A stretch of DNA of 64,000 nucleotides, taken from NCBI GenBank assembly GCA_963969495.1, contig OZ018331.1, positions 152,876,684 to 152,940,683 on the forward strand. Direction: 5' to 3'. Shown here piece by piece: positions 36,420-46,592 of the stretch. A program made the position numbers and the translations under genes. The DNA is from Ceratothoa steindachneri (Eukaryota > Arthropoda > Malacostraca > Isopoda > Cymothoidae). Every line of letters begins with the position of its first letter. The stretch's first letter is position 1. Below the pieces are notes generated by a model, which saw nothing but the letters and a program-made list of their open reading frames with translations, was not told the DNA's origin and made no database searches.

Positions 36420-37460
36420 CGTATATTTAAACAAGGAGTCTCTCCCGCAACTCCACACCCCCTTCAAGCCACGCTGGGAGTGGCTGAGACAAACGCCAGC
36501 CGGGCCGTGTTCGCCATTACTTAAACGATGGGCGATAGTCCCCCCCCCCCCCCGCATTTTATGGGGTAAGCTCCCTCACTCTTGGCGTGCATATGTACCC
36601 GTGTGAGGAGAAATCGGGAGAGATTTGTGCGAGAGAAGCTCACGAGAGCAGACGATCTTACTCCTCCTCGATTCGGGTTGTCATACGCCGAAGGCAAGGA
36701 AACGTTGTGGGATAAAACCGAGTATCCCTCCTCGGCTAAAACAAATATCCACCTTAGAACTAGTCAAGGACTCTTCTCCCCGTAAGAATATCCGTCTGAC
36801 TCCGCGCAACGACGCCATCTCTAAACAAGAACCAAGTCTTGTCACAAAAGGCTTCAGTGAAGATTAATCTTTGCGTAATACCCCCTTAATTACTCATAGT
36901 CGACCAAACAAGCGGTTTGACGTCTCGGAGAAACGCACCCTTGGTTTTCTTCAAAGGAATTTACACCGGAAGAATTCCCAGCCTCCATTCTCGTTCTCGA
37001 AGGCTTTGTTTCCTCTCCCCCGTCATCGCATAGGAATAATTCAACTACAAGCAAGTTGACCCTTGGACCACGTCGAAGTGACCCAACCCTCATCTCACCG
37101 CTTCGCCAGAAACGACCATCGTCTCCATCCACCCCTCCATTTTTGTACAAGGTATTGTAACGAATATTTTAGCTTCCCCAAATTTATAATTGCCGTTTAC
37201 CGTTTCCCCATTATCATTCGTGTGCTTACCATGTCCCCGTGTAAAGCTCTATTTCAATTCGATCCAGTCTACCCCATTTTATTGCATTTTAAATACCTAA
37301 TCTTCTTACTGGCCCGTTGACCACTGTATCTATTTTTCTTATTATATATCTGTTTATTGTTGTACCATTTAACCTAAATTACTAATATTTATTAAAGTCT
37401 ATTTTTTTTGTCGACCCCTTTACTTTCCGACCCTTGAGCTCATAGTCGTGTAACAGCCTG
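36420..37460 (+). repeat. possible solo LTR
   Basis: The plus-strand sequence has the same general make-up as the 16.6-kb LTR: AAACAAGGAG near the start, C-tracts, then ATTAAAGTC at ~37390 followed by a T-run and CCTTGAGCTCA (37432), a block also present near the end of the 16.6-kb LTRs. No second copy or exact ends were found. Confidence 0.4.
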
Positions 37461-37654
37461 CAACCAAGTGAGATTTGAAACTCTCAGCCAATACAAAGAT
37501 TTAAAGTAGCTCTATTGGACTAGCCCTCCCTTACGAGGATCTGACCTCGTAACCGAACCTCGGCCGACCCAAAGTCATCAAAGGAAACCCCCGCGCACTC
37601 TAAAATCAAATATGATAGATCTATGTATAGTATATAGAGCTATCCCATGACAGT

Positions 37655-38160
37655 GTTCTTGCGAGTCTTGAAATCACCAGTTTATAGGAATGGGGTGAGT
37701 GAGATTGTGTCTGGCTGGTATTGAGGGCTTTTAAGTAGTAGGCCTACTTTTGCCTTCCGATCGAATTTGTTCTGACTCCCAAAGTTTCTCACGGAAAATA
37801 CGCTTTTAGTCTGGGTTCCAGAAGGTACCTCGGTAATCACAGGTTCAATAAAAGGACTTCGAAAGGAAAGCGGCTATAGGCAGGCTTTATTCTTTGATTA
37901 GACCTACCAAAATGGGACCAAGCGGAGCAGTTCGAGTCCTACGTGTCTATGTGTAAGTTTTCCGTTAATGCTAGATAGCCGAGTTAAAAGTGGTAGGATT
38001 CAAGGATGAGAGAACGGATTTGTGACGCTAATAATAGCAATAAGCTGCTGACAGACGACTTAACTGATTCTCTCTCTCTCTATCTTAGTCTCCTCTCCTC
38101 TCTGTGTGTTTAATATATATGCCTCTCGTTTCCAAGGGGCGTGACCTTTTCAACTTGACA
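37655..38160 (+). repeat. unclassified dispersed repeat, copy 2
   Basis: Close match to 10690-11330 with a short (TA)n. It includes GTAGTAGGCCTACTTTTG, TTTGTTCTGACTC and GTGTGTTTAATATATATGCC and ends soon after TTTCCAAGG. Confidence 0.8.
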
Positions 38161-38970
38161 TGGGTGCGGGGCGGAGCCAGATATCAGGTATATGTTCGTC
38201 AGTTTCTTCGTTGGGCGGAGTTACAATCTAATGAACCTAGATATTTTTTCCACGTTTGGGCCTATCTTGTATCAGAGAGATCGTTTGCCTCCCTCAGTTC
38301 CTTGGAAATTTTAATCGGTCAAAGCTTGTTGTGCTTGTCCCTGTTATCTATCATTGAGATTGTTTCTGTCTGGCAACTACTTCCATGCCGCTTATGTTTG
38401 TGTGTGGCCGCGTGAGAACTCTGGCTATCCGCTTTGCTCGATTAATAATGTCTTAATATATATACAATTGTGATATAGTATTTCTCTCTATTTTACATTG
38501 GTTCACTATCAATTACATGGCATATTATTTCATTAATTAATTAATGTATGTACCCATTTTCAAGATTTCATAGATCCACCGGGTGACTATTTGTGGGGTT
38601 CCTCGCTGGGACTACCTATCTTGCAATTTGGGTACCACAGGCCTACTTCCTTAGCAATTCGGGCGCCACAACCGTGCCTTTAACAAAATTAAGCAAACAG
38701 GAGATAACAGACTCTGTAAGACATTTAGGACAGCAACCTGGTCTGTGCGAGAATAGCTTCACCAAAAGGGTCTCCATCTCTACGAGCTAAAATACCACCT
38801 GACTGACCACAGCGAAATTCAAGTGTCATTTAAATCGTCAACCTTGGAAACCAGAGTATCATTAGATTTTATTACTAAGAACTAGAATAATTAAACTATG
38901 TACTTAATTGGATAATTAGACGCCTTTTAGAACGCTTGTCTTGTCACATGAACCATTCTTTGAAGGGGAC
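38161..38970. other. no feature recognised
   Basis: No gene or element recognised in this stretch. Confidence 0.35.
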
Positions 38971-38974
38971 TACC

Positions 38975-39381
38975 TCAAAAGTAGCCTTGGAAAGGGATTG
39001 GTGGGATTTGTACAGCATTATACCGTAAACCCAATTCGTAAGACCATAACCCGCCCCCCCCCCATCCCCGAGGTCTACAAGGGACAGACACTACTGAAAC
39101 TATTGATTCGGTCGGGGACCGGTCTCTTCGGTAGAAGAGATACGAAGCCAGCACGCCATCCTTTTTAACCATCCAGAAGATAATCCTGACAGGCTCTCCG
39201 AATTTAGGAATTTGGAGTAAAATGGGACCAGTGACGACCGACGAAGGATACTGGGAGAGCACACGCCACACCTTCGCCGAAGATCATACAAAATACGACG
39301 TCCACATAGGTCTGTTCGAGAGAAGAAGAGGATCACCGACCCTCGCCACAAGGCAGGAACACCTCCAGTGTCCTGAAACAC
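38975..39381 (-). pseudogene. possible LTR-retrotransposon RT/RNase H remnant
   Basis: Minus-strand frames contain ILFFSRTDLCGRR (compare 'DILVFSRT' after the Gypsy RT active site) and TGPILLQIPKFGEPVRII (compare 'PILQIPDFSKPF' at the RNase H start). These blocks lie closer together than in a complete element and in different frames. The match is weak. Confidence 0.3.
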
Positions 39382-39615
39382 CGTAGCTGGGGACGAAGTT
39401 TCAGAATTTTAACAAACTACCGATTTAATATTACCACCCGAAATAAATACAAAGATGGTACCATAAAAACAATGATTGTTTATCAATATGACATTTAGAA
39501 CGAGTGAGAAAGATGAGGAAAACTTAATGGGCCATTACTTTGAGCCTTTTTTGCAGAGTCGAGACAACGCCATCAATTCAGATATTTTTACACTCTAGTG
39601 AAGTCGAGAATATTA

Positions 39616-39628
39616 TTGGGTTGCCCAA
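39616..39628. other. target-site duplication, left copy (13 bp)
   Basis: TTGGGTTGCCCAA directly precedes the T-rich (A-tail) end of the LINE. Its partner TTGGGTTGCCCGA is at 46580-46592, a 12/13 match. Confidence 0.85.
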
Positions 39629-39661
39629 TTTTTTTATTTATTTTATTTTTGGAGCTCAACT

Positions 39662-39690
39662 GGCGACTGCCTACATGGGCATTAGTCGCC
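39662..39690 (-). other. 3'-terminal hairpin of the LINE
   Basis: On the minus strand GGCGACT and AGTCGCC form a 7-bp stem, with an inner GCC/GGC stem separated by a 3-nt bulge. It lies ~12 bp before the A-rich tail. The same hairpin in the same position is found in the copy at 55033-55061. Confidence 0.8.
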
Positions 39691-39882
39691 GTATTAAAAA
39701 TGGTCTAGTTCTAGGCTACTTTAAAATAAAATTAAACGAAAAAAAACAACACGCCAAATGGGGGAAAGGAAGCAAGCTCCTGCGTCGGGGGGAGGTCCCC
39801 TCGGCACAGGAGCGTGCAACCTAAAGGAAAAAAAACAAAAACAAATGCAAAAAACAAAACAAAACAAAAAAACAAACCCTGC

Positions 39883-42800
39883 TTAAATAATAGGGAGAAG
39901 GCCAGCCTCTCCCCAAAAGTCAATAAGTCCACCAGTCGATGTGCACGCACTCATCCCGAGTACAAGGGACAGGCGGTAGCGACCCCGCCCATCTCGATAC
40001 CGGTGTCGTGCGCGAAGATCACCCAGACTGGGACATTCGACAAGAATGTGGCGAACAGTCTGGGGAACGACGCAGTCATCGCAATAGGGCGCAGGCGAGC
40101 GCTCACTCAGATAGTGATGCGTCACACGAGTATGTCCGATGCGGAGACGACAGAAGGCAACCTTAAGCCGTCGCGGCATTGGAGGATAGAACCATGGGAA
40201 CAGTCGCGACGCAATGGCACGCAACTTTAAGTTCCCTTCGACCGTCTCATATCTTCTTTGTCAATCAGCCCGAAGAGCTGCCCGTATTCCTGCCATGTAG
40301 TTGGTGTGAGGAAGAGCGAAACGCTGGTCCGGTCGCAGAGTACTCGCGGACTCTTTGGCACCCTCATCGGAGCGCTCATTCCCCGCAATTCCTACATGTC
40401 CAGGAACCCAGCAGAAGATAATCTCGACATCTGCCCGGCTCGCCAAAACCGTGGCGTCACGGATATCGTGAACCAGGGGATGCGGAGATTCCAATGCCAC
40501 GAGAGCACTCAGGGCGCTTTGTGAGTCGCTATAGATCACAATCCGGTCTCGGAACCGGGCACGTCGCATAATCTCCCGTACCGAGTCGTGTATTGCCAAC
40601 AGCTCAGCCGTGAAGACAGACGCAGCGCCTGGTGGAGCCCTGCTGACTTCAAACAGAGGGGATAAGGCGTGGAAGCCGACCCCCTCTTGGGACTTGGAGC
40701 CATCCGTATACACTGGCAAGGTTCCAGCGTGACACGATGTGTGCTCCAAAATGGTTAAACGCAATACTCCCGGCGTAGTATAAGCTTTGGGAGCAGATGC
40801 GTGACGACAAATAGCCAAATGTGGTACCCTCCAGGGTGGCGTCCTGGGCAGAACCAGGGGCGCCACCGGCCCGAAAGCTATATCTACCTCTCGAAGGAGT
40901 TTCCTGGCGCTAAACCCAAAGGGCTTAGGGTATGACTGGCGTCTCTCGGCGGCATAGGCACCATCGAGATCAGCTGCGGATGCAGTGAGAGCTGTTGGCG
41001 ACTGAGGGAGGCGCCAGGCTCTCATGTACAGGCGAGTGATGCACTGCACGCGGCGCAGAGCGAGTGGCATCTCCCCAGCATCGACCAACAGGCTCTCAAT
41101 GGGGGAAGTGCGGAAGGCACCGGTCGCAAGGCGAAGGCCGGTGTGGTGGATCGAATCCACCTTCCGTAATATACGCTCGGCTGCGAAGGCATAAAACTCG
41201 CATCCGTAGTCGAGCTTCGAGCGAACAAAGGATCGATAAAAAAGTAAGGCAGTAGCCCTATCAGCGCCCCAAGCGCTGAACGTCACGGAGCGGAGAATGT
41301 CCATGGCGTGGGGACAAGAGACCCTAAGGCTGCGAATATGAGCCTCCCAGGTGAGGGGACGGTCGAATACAAGACCAAGGAAACGATGTAACTCAACCAC
41401 ATCCAGGCGCACCCCATTAAGAAACAAATCTGGGTCGGGGAGAAGCCGTGGATGGCGGCAGAAGTGCACCACCTTAGTCTTGGCCAAAGAAAACCGAAAC
41501 CTGTGCGCTTTGGCATAGCGAGAGACGCGGTTCAATGCCTGTTGGAGTCGACGATCCAGAGTTGGCATCTGGGTAGCGCCAAAAGAGATTAAAATGTCAT
41601 TCACGTAGAGCGTAGCGAGAACATCTTCCGGAAGCACCGAGGTGATGCCGTTGATGCTCAGGGCAAAGAGTGTGACACTGAGGACACTTCCCTGCGGGAC
41701 ACCCTCTTCCTGCTCCTTTGGGTCGGAGAGGGCTCCCCCCACCCGTACGCGTAATCGACGATCTCGCAAAAATTCAGATATAAACATTGGGAGGCGTCCT
41801 CTCGCCCCCATCGTGTGGAGAGTCTCCATGATACCGTGTCGCCATGCGGTATCATAGGCCTTTTCCAGATCGAAAAAGACCGTGGCGTAGTGCTGTCTAC
41901 GAAGGAAAGCCTCGCAGACGGCATTTTCCAGTCGGAGCAGAGCATCCAACGTGGAGTGGAACTTACGGAAGCCGCACTGTGCAAAAGACCGATGGCTCCG
42001 CTGTCCAGGAAATAGGCTTCTCTAACATTTACCAATTTTTCCATCAACTTGCACACGCAATAGGTTAGAGAGATTAGGCGGAAACCGGTCGGAGTAGAGT
42101 GATCTCTCTCCGGCTTGCGAAAGGCGAGCACAGTAGCGATTCGCCAGGAGTCTGGGAGAAGACCTTCCACCCAGATCCTGTTGAACAAATCTAACAGAAA
42201 GGCCATGCCTCGCTCACCCAGGTGTCGAAGCATGGCATACGAGACATTGTCCGGACCATGGGCGGTGTCCGCGCACGAAGCTAGAGCGGAACGCAACTCT
42301 CTCACAGTAAACTTGTCGTTGAAGGGTTCTCCGCCTCTGGGGGTAAAGTCCAGCCGGCAGCCTTCTGCGACATCACAACGTGCATTGAATGCTAGCGGAG
42401 AAGCATAAAGGCTAAAGAATGCAGAAAAAGCGGTTGTTAAGGATTCCAACACGGACGCGGGGGCCGAGATTGCGGTCCCATTCTCCTGGAGAACGGGAGA
42501 TGGTTCCTGCGAGAACTTGCCCCGAATCCTTTTGACTCGCTTCCACACCTCAGCTAAAGAGGTCTTCCGGTCGGGTGAAGACACGTATGCCCGCCAAGAA
42601 GAGCGGCGGGCGTGCTTCTAAATATACCGGAACCTAGCCCTAGCTCGACGAAATTCAGTGACAGTGAAATCGTTCGGGCGGCGCTTATAGCGCATGTAGG
42701 CATAACGCTTCTGTTTGAGGGCCGTCTCACACTCGGCCGACCACCATGGGAGTGGTCGGAGTGAAAAATGGCCAGACGTCTTTGGAATAGTAGTCAGGCC

Positions 42801-43680
42801 CACGGCGATGAGGTTGCCGGAGAAGAACTCAACGGCCTCACCTACCGACCTAAACTCCTCGACTGAGATAGAGAATTCAGTCATTTCCTGAAATGCAGGC
42901 CACCGCGCCCGCGCCAAGCACCACCGAGGTGGTCTCTCAGGCGGCAGTTGCCCCGAAAATGATATTTGAATGGGAAAGTGATCACTACCATGGAGGTCAT
43001 CGACCACCCCCCAATCAAAATCAGGCTGTGCATCCGAAGAGCACAAAGATAGGTCAAGACAAGAAAATGAAGCGGTTCTCGGACAGTGATGCGTAAACTC
43101 ATCCACGTTTAGGACACCCATCGCAAGCTCTTCGATCAGATCGGCAAGGACTTGTCCCCTGGGATTTATGGAGTAATCTCCCCAGAGAGGATGCCTGCCG
43201 TTCAGATCTCCAAGCAAGAGATAGGGCCTCGGCAACCGTGCCACGACGCGGCGGAAGTCCCCCGTGTTGAAGTCAGCTGACGGTGGAATGTACGCAGAAA
43301 TCAGAGTATACCTCCAATCCAGGTGCAGCTGCACAGCCACTGCCTGAAAGGAGGTATCTAAAGAGAAAGGAAGAACGGAGACATCATGCTGAGTTTAAAC
43401 CGCGCATTCCCCAGCCTGGCCATCCTGCGGTGGTGGGGTCGCAAGACCCTTATACCCCGGAAGGTTGGGAAGGGGACACGCGCCTAGCATGGTCTCCTGC
43501 AAAACGATAGCTAACGGGGAACAGGATGAGACGAGCCTCCGCAGCTTCTCCCAGTTGGCCCAGAGTCCACGGCAATTCCATTGAAGGAATATGCCCTCCA
43601 GGCCTAGCTCAAAGGAGACTCGGGGGCCCTCCTCGAACTGAAGACCCTCACGGAAATGGCCGTACGCTTCACGGGGGCTG
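39883..43680 (-). pseudogene. I-type LINE ORF2: endonuclease, RT, RNase H, zinc tail
   Basis: Endonuclease: FLQWNCRGLWANWEKL (~43600), LLLGDLNGRHPLWG (~43200) and LHGSDHFPIQISF (~42970). RT: AHGPDNVSYAMLRHL (~42240), FFDLEKAYDTAWR (motif A, ~41880), EEGVPQGSVLSVTLFALS (~41690) and ATLYVNDILISF (motif C, ~41610). Motif C has YVND instead of YxDD, so the first active-site Asp is lost. RNase H: VYTDGSKSQEGVG (~40710), FTAELLAIHD (~40600), IYSDSQSALSAL (~40530) and GNERSDEGAKES (~40340). Tail: CDDCVVPQTVRHILVECP. Defects: in-frame stops at 43395, 42618 and 40261, and a frameshift near 41990. Otherwise long frames remain, the largest 562 codons. Confidence 0.9.
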
Positions 43681-43895
43681 TTGGCCGGACAAGGCGCTGT
43701 CGCCTTCGAGGACTTATTGGGGGAGGTTGGGCTCTCAATGCGAGTCTTTTCCTCCCTCCGTCTCGAAACCTTAGGCAAGCGTTGCGGCTTCGGAGGCAGG
43801 GGGCCCTCTTTTCGAGGAACCACCGTCTCTGAGCTACTCGCTCCACCTCAGGGCGTGGGCGAGGAAGCCGAAGCTCCTTTGTTGCTGTCCTCCTT

Positions 43896-45893
43896 TCAGG
43901 GAACAGCTTTAGGAACCCCGGAAGATGGCCTAGCGACCACCTTCAGGGGTGTTGCCTCCTGTGAGTCTACCGACTCGGTGGAGGCGCGTGGCCGTTTCGC
44001 CTTACGGGAAACGGTCACGCTGGGGAAAGAAGGGGGAGCCCTAGTTTTAGCCGGGGCAAGGTATGAACCCTTTTTGCCGCCAGCTTTACCAGGGGAGCGC
44101 CCGGGTTGGGTAGAGCCCGCAGAAGGGCTTTGAATGGGCGCGGAAACAACCGTGCTCGTTGGCCTGGATGGGCCAGGAGCAAAGGGTGCCTTTCTAACTA
44201 TTGAGGCATATGACGTCCCAGGCAGAGCCGGGCGCGCCAGCACCAAGTCCTTAGCCTCGCGGAATGAGAGTCGATCCTGGGCCTGAACGGCCAGGATTTC
44301 TTTCTCTAGGAGATATGCACCAAATTGCTTCGAAGAAGCAAGGTGCGGCTCTCCGCAATTGACACACTTGGCCACACACGATTTGGACTTATCGTGTGCG
44401 ATCTTGGAGCAATTTACTCAGACCTCAGGTGACCCCGACTTTGCACGTCTACATGAGCGATTCGTTTAGCCAAAGTGGTGACAGTAATAGCACCGCCGCG
44501 GCAGTGGCACGAATGCCTTCACGCGGTAGCGGTACCAACCGGCACGCACCGACTCAGGGAGCTTGTCACAGTCGAACGTGACGAAGAGTGTAGGGGTGGG
44601 TCTCGAGGCCCCTCCCCGTTTTCTCATTACACGTTCCACCTTGACCGCCCCATGGTCGGCCAGCACTAGGGTGATGTCCTCAATGGAGTAGTCAACGAGT
44701 TCCCTCGCATAAACTACTCCTTTCACAAAGTTCATGGTAGAGTGCGGCGTCACACTCACAGCTCTAGGGTGATGTCCTCAATGGAGTAGTCAACGAGTTC
44801 CCTCGCATAAACTACTCCTTCCACAAAGTTCATGGTAGAGGGCGGCGTCACACTCACCGGGGTGCCATGAAGTGTCCGAAGAGCACTTATCTTGGCCGCC
44901 TCGGCGGGATTCGCCAGAAGGCTGCCGTCCGAGAAACGGGTCACCTTCGGCTCTCTACCAATTGCACTAGCTAATCCTCTCCTCTGATGGATCATGTTGC
45001 CCTTGGACAACATGGTGCCATCAGTGGAGCGAATAATGAGGAACCGCTTAAAGCCAGCGGGTTCGAAAACGCCAGGTAACCTCTGAATGAGGGCCCCCGA
45101 TGTCATCGAGGCTCCACCCTGGCACTCTTGGTCTTACCCCCTCCGCACACGGGGGGGTAGAGGGGCCGGATGTGCCGATCTTGGCTTGGTCACCTACCAA
45201 AGTGGCAGCAGACCCATCCGTACCCGCGGATGGAGAGGAGCCCCGAGTCTTTTTATTCTTCTTTTTAGGAGAGGAGGGCGGGGAATGAACCCGCTTCTCA
45301 CCTCCGCCGGCAGAAGCCCCCATGCCAGATGGACCGGCCTCAGCCAGGTCCCTCTCCGAAATGGAGAAGATTCTGGTAGTCGTAGGGGCACCTGTCGGAG
45401 GAGATCCCTCCCCTCCTTGTACTGCCTCGGATCCCACAGCTGTTTGAGGAGGACCATGCATAGGGGTGGATTCGGGTTCGGTGCTTGGCGCCGAGCCCGG
45501 ATTTCCCCCCATGGAAGGCCCTGCCGTCTGAGGCTGGGGTTCCTCAAGGACCATGTGTGTCACAGGAGGGGCCTCCAGTTGGCCATTCCCTCCCAAGACA
45601 TCGCAGGTCCCGTTGGCTGTATTGTCACTAGTCTTGTGTGGGGAGGCACAGGCCTTGACCCCGGCAAGGTTCAATATTCTTGCCAGCAGGTCTTTTGATG
45701 GGAAGCTACCTGGCTTCCCTCTCCCCCCTAAGTAGGTTGCCCTATTGAGCCGCTTACACAAGGGGCGGTCGGCAGTGGGCTGCCTGCTGGCTTTCTTTGC
45801 AGTCCCCTTGGAAAGAAAAGAGGGGACTGCCGCTGGAAAAGGGGAGGTGCCCGAAAGCACCTCCGGAGAAGGGGGTGAGGGGTTCCCCTGCAC
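43896..45893 (-). pseudogene. I-type LINE ORF1 (RNA-binding, zinc knuckles), frameshifted
   Basis: The N-terminal ~260 codons are Pro/Ser/Gly-rich (MQGNPSPPSPEVLSG). After a frameshift near 45110, an RRM-like segment follows (FKRFLIIRSTDGTMLSK, TRFSDGSLLANPAEAAKI, TPVSVTPPSTMNFVEGVVY). A 98-bp tandem duplication (44666-44861) breaks the frame, and the second unit repeats MNFVKGVVYARELVDYSIED. Zinc knuckles CYYCHHFG (44480 region) and CVNCGEPHLASSKQF (~44350) follow, with two nonsense codons between. The last part is Ser/Pro/Lys-rich and stops at 43896. ORF1 normally coats the LINE RNA. Confidence 0.82.
44666..44861 (-). repeat. 98-bp tandem duplication inside ORF1
   Basis: CTAGGGTGATGTCC begins at 44666 and again at 44764. 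The two units differ at a few positions (for example TTTCACAAAG versus TTCCACAAAG, AGTGCGG versus AGGGCGG). 98 is not a multiple of three, so it shifts the frame. Confidence 0.9.
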
Positions 45894-46579
45894 CCGTAAG
45901 CGAAGGAGAGGAGTAAGCCTCCTCTCCGGTTAGAGAAATATGGAGGGTCCCCTGCGCAAGCACAGGAGGGGGACCTCCATCTTTTCTGTAGAGCTGCATG
46001 AGGGCGGCTCCGTCGTTCTTATAGGGGGAATTAAGGAAAGATGTTTTTTTTTGGCATCATTGGGCATGGTGACCCTCTTTGTTTTACGGGACGCAATCGC
46101 TCACCACCTCTTGCAGTAGCCCGCACTGCAAGAGGTGCTTACAGGCCCGGCAGAGCCAGGCGCCGCCATTTGGGACCACCCCTCCCGCCTGGTGGCCTGG
46201 CGGCTTCACCTTGAACACGGCGTAAAAAAGATAGATTTTGAAGACGAGAGGAAAATGGATGTGAGGAAGTTATGGGTGGGGATGAAGCAGGTTGTTAAAA
46301 ACCAACCACCCCAGACCGGAGCTCAGGGGTTAGGGAACATTGTCCCCTCCCCCTTCAGCCCCGATCCGGGACGGTTGGCTGCGAAGGTCAGCTTCTACCC
46401 TGTGAAATTAGAGGCTGACCAGAGAAAGTTGTGGGAGAGGTTGTATGAAAAGCGACGAGGTAGGATAGGAATACAGGCTAACTGAAGGAAGGAAGAGAGG
46501 CTAAACTGGGGCCGGACGGGGCGCTGGATCCCGTCAGCACGGCGGCCAGGATGGCAATCACCGCGCCCCTTACGGGGGG

Positions 46580-46592
46580 TTGGGTTGCCCGA
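46580..46592. other. target-site duplication, right copy (13 bp)
   Basis: TTGGGTTGCCCGA marks the 5' boundary of the full-length LINE. It pairs with 39616-39628 and coincides with a sharp fall in GC content. Confidence 0.85.

Larger units (their letters stand above)
39629..46579 (-). mobile_element. full-length I-type LINE, 6951 bp, disabled
   Basis: This is a GC-rich block in an AT-rich setting. It is bounded by a 13-bp target duplication and ends, on the minus strand, in an A-rich tail (39650-39629). The order is 5' leader (~46579-45900), ORF1 with an RRM-like segment and CCHC knuckles, then ORF2 with endonuclease, RT, RNase H and a zinc-binding tail. The presence of RNase H and of ORF1 knuckles suits the I group. 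Both ORFs carry stops and frameshifts. A sibling 3' fragment is at 54996-56197. Confidence 0.9.

Noticed and set aside
45087..45698. 203-codon plus-strand frame
   Set aside because: It is antisense to the Pro/Ser-rich start of the LINE ORF1; GC-rich antisense sequence gives long frames by chance.
46135..46485. 116-codon plus-strand frame with plausible composition
   Set aside because: It is antisense to the 5' leader of the full-length LINE and has no homologue I recognise.
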